Source: Pedobacter westerhofensis (lineage in GTDB: Bacteria > Bacteroidota > Bacteroidia > Sphingobacteriales > Sphingobacteriaceae). From it: a stretch of 64,000 nucleotides of DNA. Both the position numbers and the translations under genes were made by a program. Below the pieces are notes generated by a model. The model saw nothing but the letters and a program-made list of their open reading frames with translations, was not told the DNA's origin and searched no databases. The DNA is taken from contig NZ_FXTN01000002.1 of the NCBI RefSeq assembly GCF_900182595.1, positions 372,001 to 436,000 on the forward strand, given 5' to 3'. Positions 62,238-64,000 of this stretch are shown piece by piece. Position 1 is the stretch's first letter. The number at the start of each line of letters is the position of its first letter.

Positions 62238-62683
62238 GCTATTTTAATGTAAGAGTTTACGGATTGCTGATCAACGATGCTAACCAGTTGCTGGTAAGTG
62301 ACGAACAGTCGGGAGGCATGAGTTTCAGTAAATTTCCCGGCGGGGGAGTGGAATATGGCGAAGGCCTGATTGATGCCCTCAAAAGAGAGTTTATGGAAGA
62401 GTGCGAAGCGGAGATCGAGATCATCAGCCATTTCTATACCACAGATTTTTTTGAGAAATCTTCTTTTAATGACAGCCAGATCATCAGTATATACTATCTG
62501 GTCAGAGAAACAGGTCCTTTAAAGCTGAACTACAAAACCAGGGTATTTGATTTTGATCCTGATACGCTTCAGTCCTTCAGATGGATCAACCTTACCGATC
62601 TCCATGAAGACGATGTGACCTTCAGAACGGATAAAACTGCTGTCTCGCTGTTGCTGTCACTGATTGCAGAAGACGCGGATTAG
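62234..62683 (+). CDS. Nudix hydrolase
   Basis: 149 residues. The Nudix box runs G37 to A59: Gly37, Glu43, Arg51-Glu52, Glu55-Glu56 (REFMEEC). The usual Gly near its end is replaced by Glu58. It hydrolyses nucleoside diphosphates linked to another group; the substrate cannot be told. Translation is coupled to the CDF gene by ATGA. Confidence 0.88.
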   Translation: MSYFNVRVYGLLINDANQLLVSDEQSGGMSFSKFPGGGVEYGEGLIDALKREFMEECEAEIEIISHFYTTDFFEKSSFNDSQIISIYYLVRETGPLKLNYKTRVFDFDPDTLQSFRWINLTDLHEDDVTFRTDKTAVSLLLSLIAEDAD

Positions 62684-62713
62684 TTTGGCAACGGAGTTTC
62701 CGTCAGCGAAGTA

Positions 62714-63349
62714 TTATACTGCGACTACTTTTTCAGGGGTAATCGCATAGAACTGATCGCCATCTTCAGCTTTGATCTTGCTTAATCCTGTAAATAAGCT
62801 GAAGGCGGGCAGTATGGCACAGGTTTTTCCAAAGTAGAAACAGGCAAGTCTGATCTGCTGGCGCGCCTTTCCATAAATCGTGACGCCAGGGTGGATATGG
62901 CCCGTAATATTATAGTATTCGTCAAATTCCCGGGGCTGGTCGTGCACAAACCTGAACGGAAAGCTCAGCAGCTCTTTCGGACAAACCTCTACTTTAAGGT
63001 CAGTGTACTCATCATTTGACAGCAAATCGTGATTGCCCTTGATCAGGATAATCCTCAGTGCGGGAAATGCCGCCCTCCACAAACTGAAAGTATGCACTTC
63101 GGTGTTCATGTCAGAGTGGAACATGTCCCCCGTCACCAGTAAAATTTCAGGGTTATATTTCTCAATCAGTCTGGCTAACTTATCCAGGTCGGATTCTGTT
63201 ACCGTTGCAGGAACCTGGATACCCGCTTTCCTGAAATGTGCGGCCTTGCCCATATGGAGATCGCTGATGATCAGCATTTTTTTCGATTCCCAGTAAATTG
63301 CCCTATCCTTATCTAATACTAAACTTTCGCCTCTACAATTGATGGTCAT
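62714..63349 (-). CDS. pdeM: Ligase-associated DNA damage response endonuclease PdeM
   Basis: 211 residues with the calcineurin-type motifs ISDLHMGKAAHFRKAG, VTGDMFHS, KGNHDLLS and TGHIHPG. The HFRKAG sequence after the first motif marks the PdeM form that sits beside LigD-like ligase, exonuclease and Lhr helicase genes in a DNA repair cluster. Overlaps the helicase gene by 17 bases, so the two are co-expressed. Confidence 0.88.
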   Translation of the reverse strand: MTINCRGESLVLDKDRAIYWESKKMLIISDLHMGKAAHFRKAGIQVPATVTESDLDKLARLIEKYNPEILLVTGDMFHSDMNTEVHTFSLWRAAFPALRIILIKGNHDLLSNDEYTDLKVEVCPKELLSFPFRFVHDQPREFDEYYNITGHIHPGVTIYGKARQQIRLACFYFGKTCAILPAFSLFTGLSKIKAEDGDQFYAITPEKVVAV

Positions 63350-64000
63350 TCTTTTTCCTTCGTTGTACCTTGGCGTTCTTTTTCTCCGCTTCGGCAGTCA
63401 TTCTTGCAATTCTTTCTCCGAGTTCTTCAGAACTCATATTTTCCCTTAAGCTGTCCACCTTGATCGGGAAGCACAGGGGGGTGTAACTTTCTGCCTTAAC
63501 AATGATCACCTTACTGCCCTGGATCCTGTGCAGGGCAGCGGCCAGCCGGGGCTCTTCAATCTGCTGGTAAAACGCTTCGTCATATGCCTGCCGCAATAAT
63601 AGGTTATGTTTATCATAATCGCTAAAAACATTGAAAAATAATGCTGCCGAGGACTGAAGGTGTTTGTTCGCCACATATTTTCCGGGAAATCCCTGGAATA
63701 CGAGTCCCGAGATACAGGCGATATCCCTGAACTTGCGCCTGGCCATTTCTGTAGAATTGATACTGGCAACAATATCTTCGCTCAGGTTTGCCGGACTGAA
63801 CAGCAGTTTGATATTGTCCTCATCCAGCGGGATAGGTTTTTCACTGAGCAGCTCAAAACCGTAATCATTCATAGCGATGGAAAAACTGATGGGCTTAGAC
63901 TTGGATAAACGATAGGCGATCAGCGCGGCCAGGATCTCATGTACCTGCCTGCCTTCAAAAGGATAGGCAAAGAAATGGTAACCGTCCCTGGTTTTGATCA
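63333..64000 (-). CDS. Ligase-associated DEXH-box helicase (Lhr-type), C-terminal part
   Basis: The frame runs off the right edge; the start is outside. The visible ~220 residues read through RDGYHFFAYPFEGRQVHEIL, then SFSIAMNDYGFELLS and a tail rich in Arg/Lys ending KKNDHQL. This matches the C-terminal domain of Lhr-type helicases that pair with PdeM and a DNA ligase. The ATG at 63872 is an internal methionine and not the start. The ATPase core is not visible. Confidence 0.85.
   Translation of the reverse strand, partial: IKTRDGYHFFAYPFEGRQVHEILAALIAYRLSKSKPISFSIAMNDYGFELLSEKPIPLDEDNIKLLFSPANLSEDIVASINSTEMARRKFRDIACISGLVFQGFPGKYVANKHLQSSAALFFNVFSDYDKHNLLLRQAYDEAFYQQIEEPRLAAALHRIQGSKVIIVKAESYTPLCFPIKVDSLRENMSSEELGERIARMTAEAEKKNAKVQRRKKNDHQL

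Overview
The window looks like chromosomal sequence of a Bacteroidota bacterium, most likely Sphingobacteriaceae and Pedobacter-like. The evidence is the repeated TTTG-N18..22-TAnnTTTG promoter pattern of the Bacteroidota primary sigma factor, the near absence of Shine-Dalgarno sequences, DUF6266 and CHASE3 proteins, a FucP-type sugar permease beside a LacI regulator, and a typical core-gene content. The species call is inference; I could not compare the sequence with a database. No CRISPR array, intact insertion sequence, prophage or rRNA was found.

Layout. 1-4.7 kb: carbohydrate-type cluster (esterase tail, FucP-like permease, LacI regulator, secreted PHP-like hydrolase). 4.7-9 kb: SDR dehydrogenase and Crp/Fnr regulator, tRNA-Ser(GCT), PgpH-like HD phosphodiesterase, and a 23-codon membrane microprotein gene with its own promoter and terminator. 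9-18.7 kb: orphan NtrC-type regulator, Tat-exported molybdenum aldehyde oxidoreductase operon (paoABC type), YfiT/DinB-type thiol transferase, CPA2 antiporter, aldo/keto reductase. 18.7-25.6 kb: tight operon of a PhoU-like DUF47 protein, a metallophosphatase and an ABC exporter, then Kup potassium transporter and an AraC regulator. 25.7-29.7 kb: TolC-EmrA-EmrB type efflux operon whose promoter lies inside a perfect inverted repeat. 29.7-34.5 kb: small and orphan genes (disordered acidic protein, histone H1-like protein, CHASE3-only protein), a multicopper oxidase with an extra C-terminal domain, and a 0.7 kb non-coding stretch.

34.5-42.2 kb is the most accessory-looking part: sugar kinase-like APH protein, YccF, nucleotidyltransferase-fold protein, DoxX, two tandem DUF6266 genes (one interrupted by an in-frame stop), a 29-bp-arm inverted repeat, a receiver-only response regulator, a DnaQ-UvrC-like fusion nuclease, tRNA-Arg(TCT), and the deletion remnant of an AbiEii-like nucleotidyltransferase module. 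42.2-64 kb is largely housekeeping: SpmA/B fusion, S9 peptidase, pyrG-yidC, trpS-dNK-kdsB-lipoprotein operon, plsC-gatC, MacB-type ABC ATPase with PduO-type cobalamin adenosyltransferase, DUF2795, ispD, queA, a MacB-type permease, an aspartate aminotransferase-like enzyme, a CDF metal transporter, a Nudix protein, and the pdeM/Lhr-helicase pair of the ligase-associated DNA repair cluster, which runs off the right edge.

How parts may work together: PgpH-like phosphodiesterase, Kup and the CPA2 antiporter are all plausible parts of c-di-AMP/potassium control. The AraC-TolC-HlyD-MFS block is a self-contained regulated tripartite pump. In several places a long open frame begins inside a -7 promoter element, so I moved the start downstream and give the reason. 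The observations most worth following are the microprotein gene, the efflux operator, the large hairpin beside the DUF6266 pair, the decayed nucleotidyltransferase module and the oxidase fusion.
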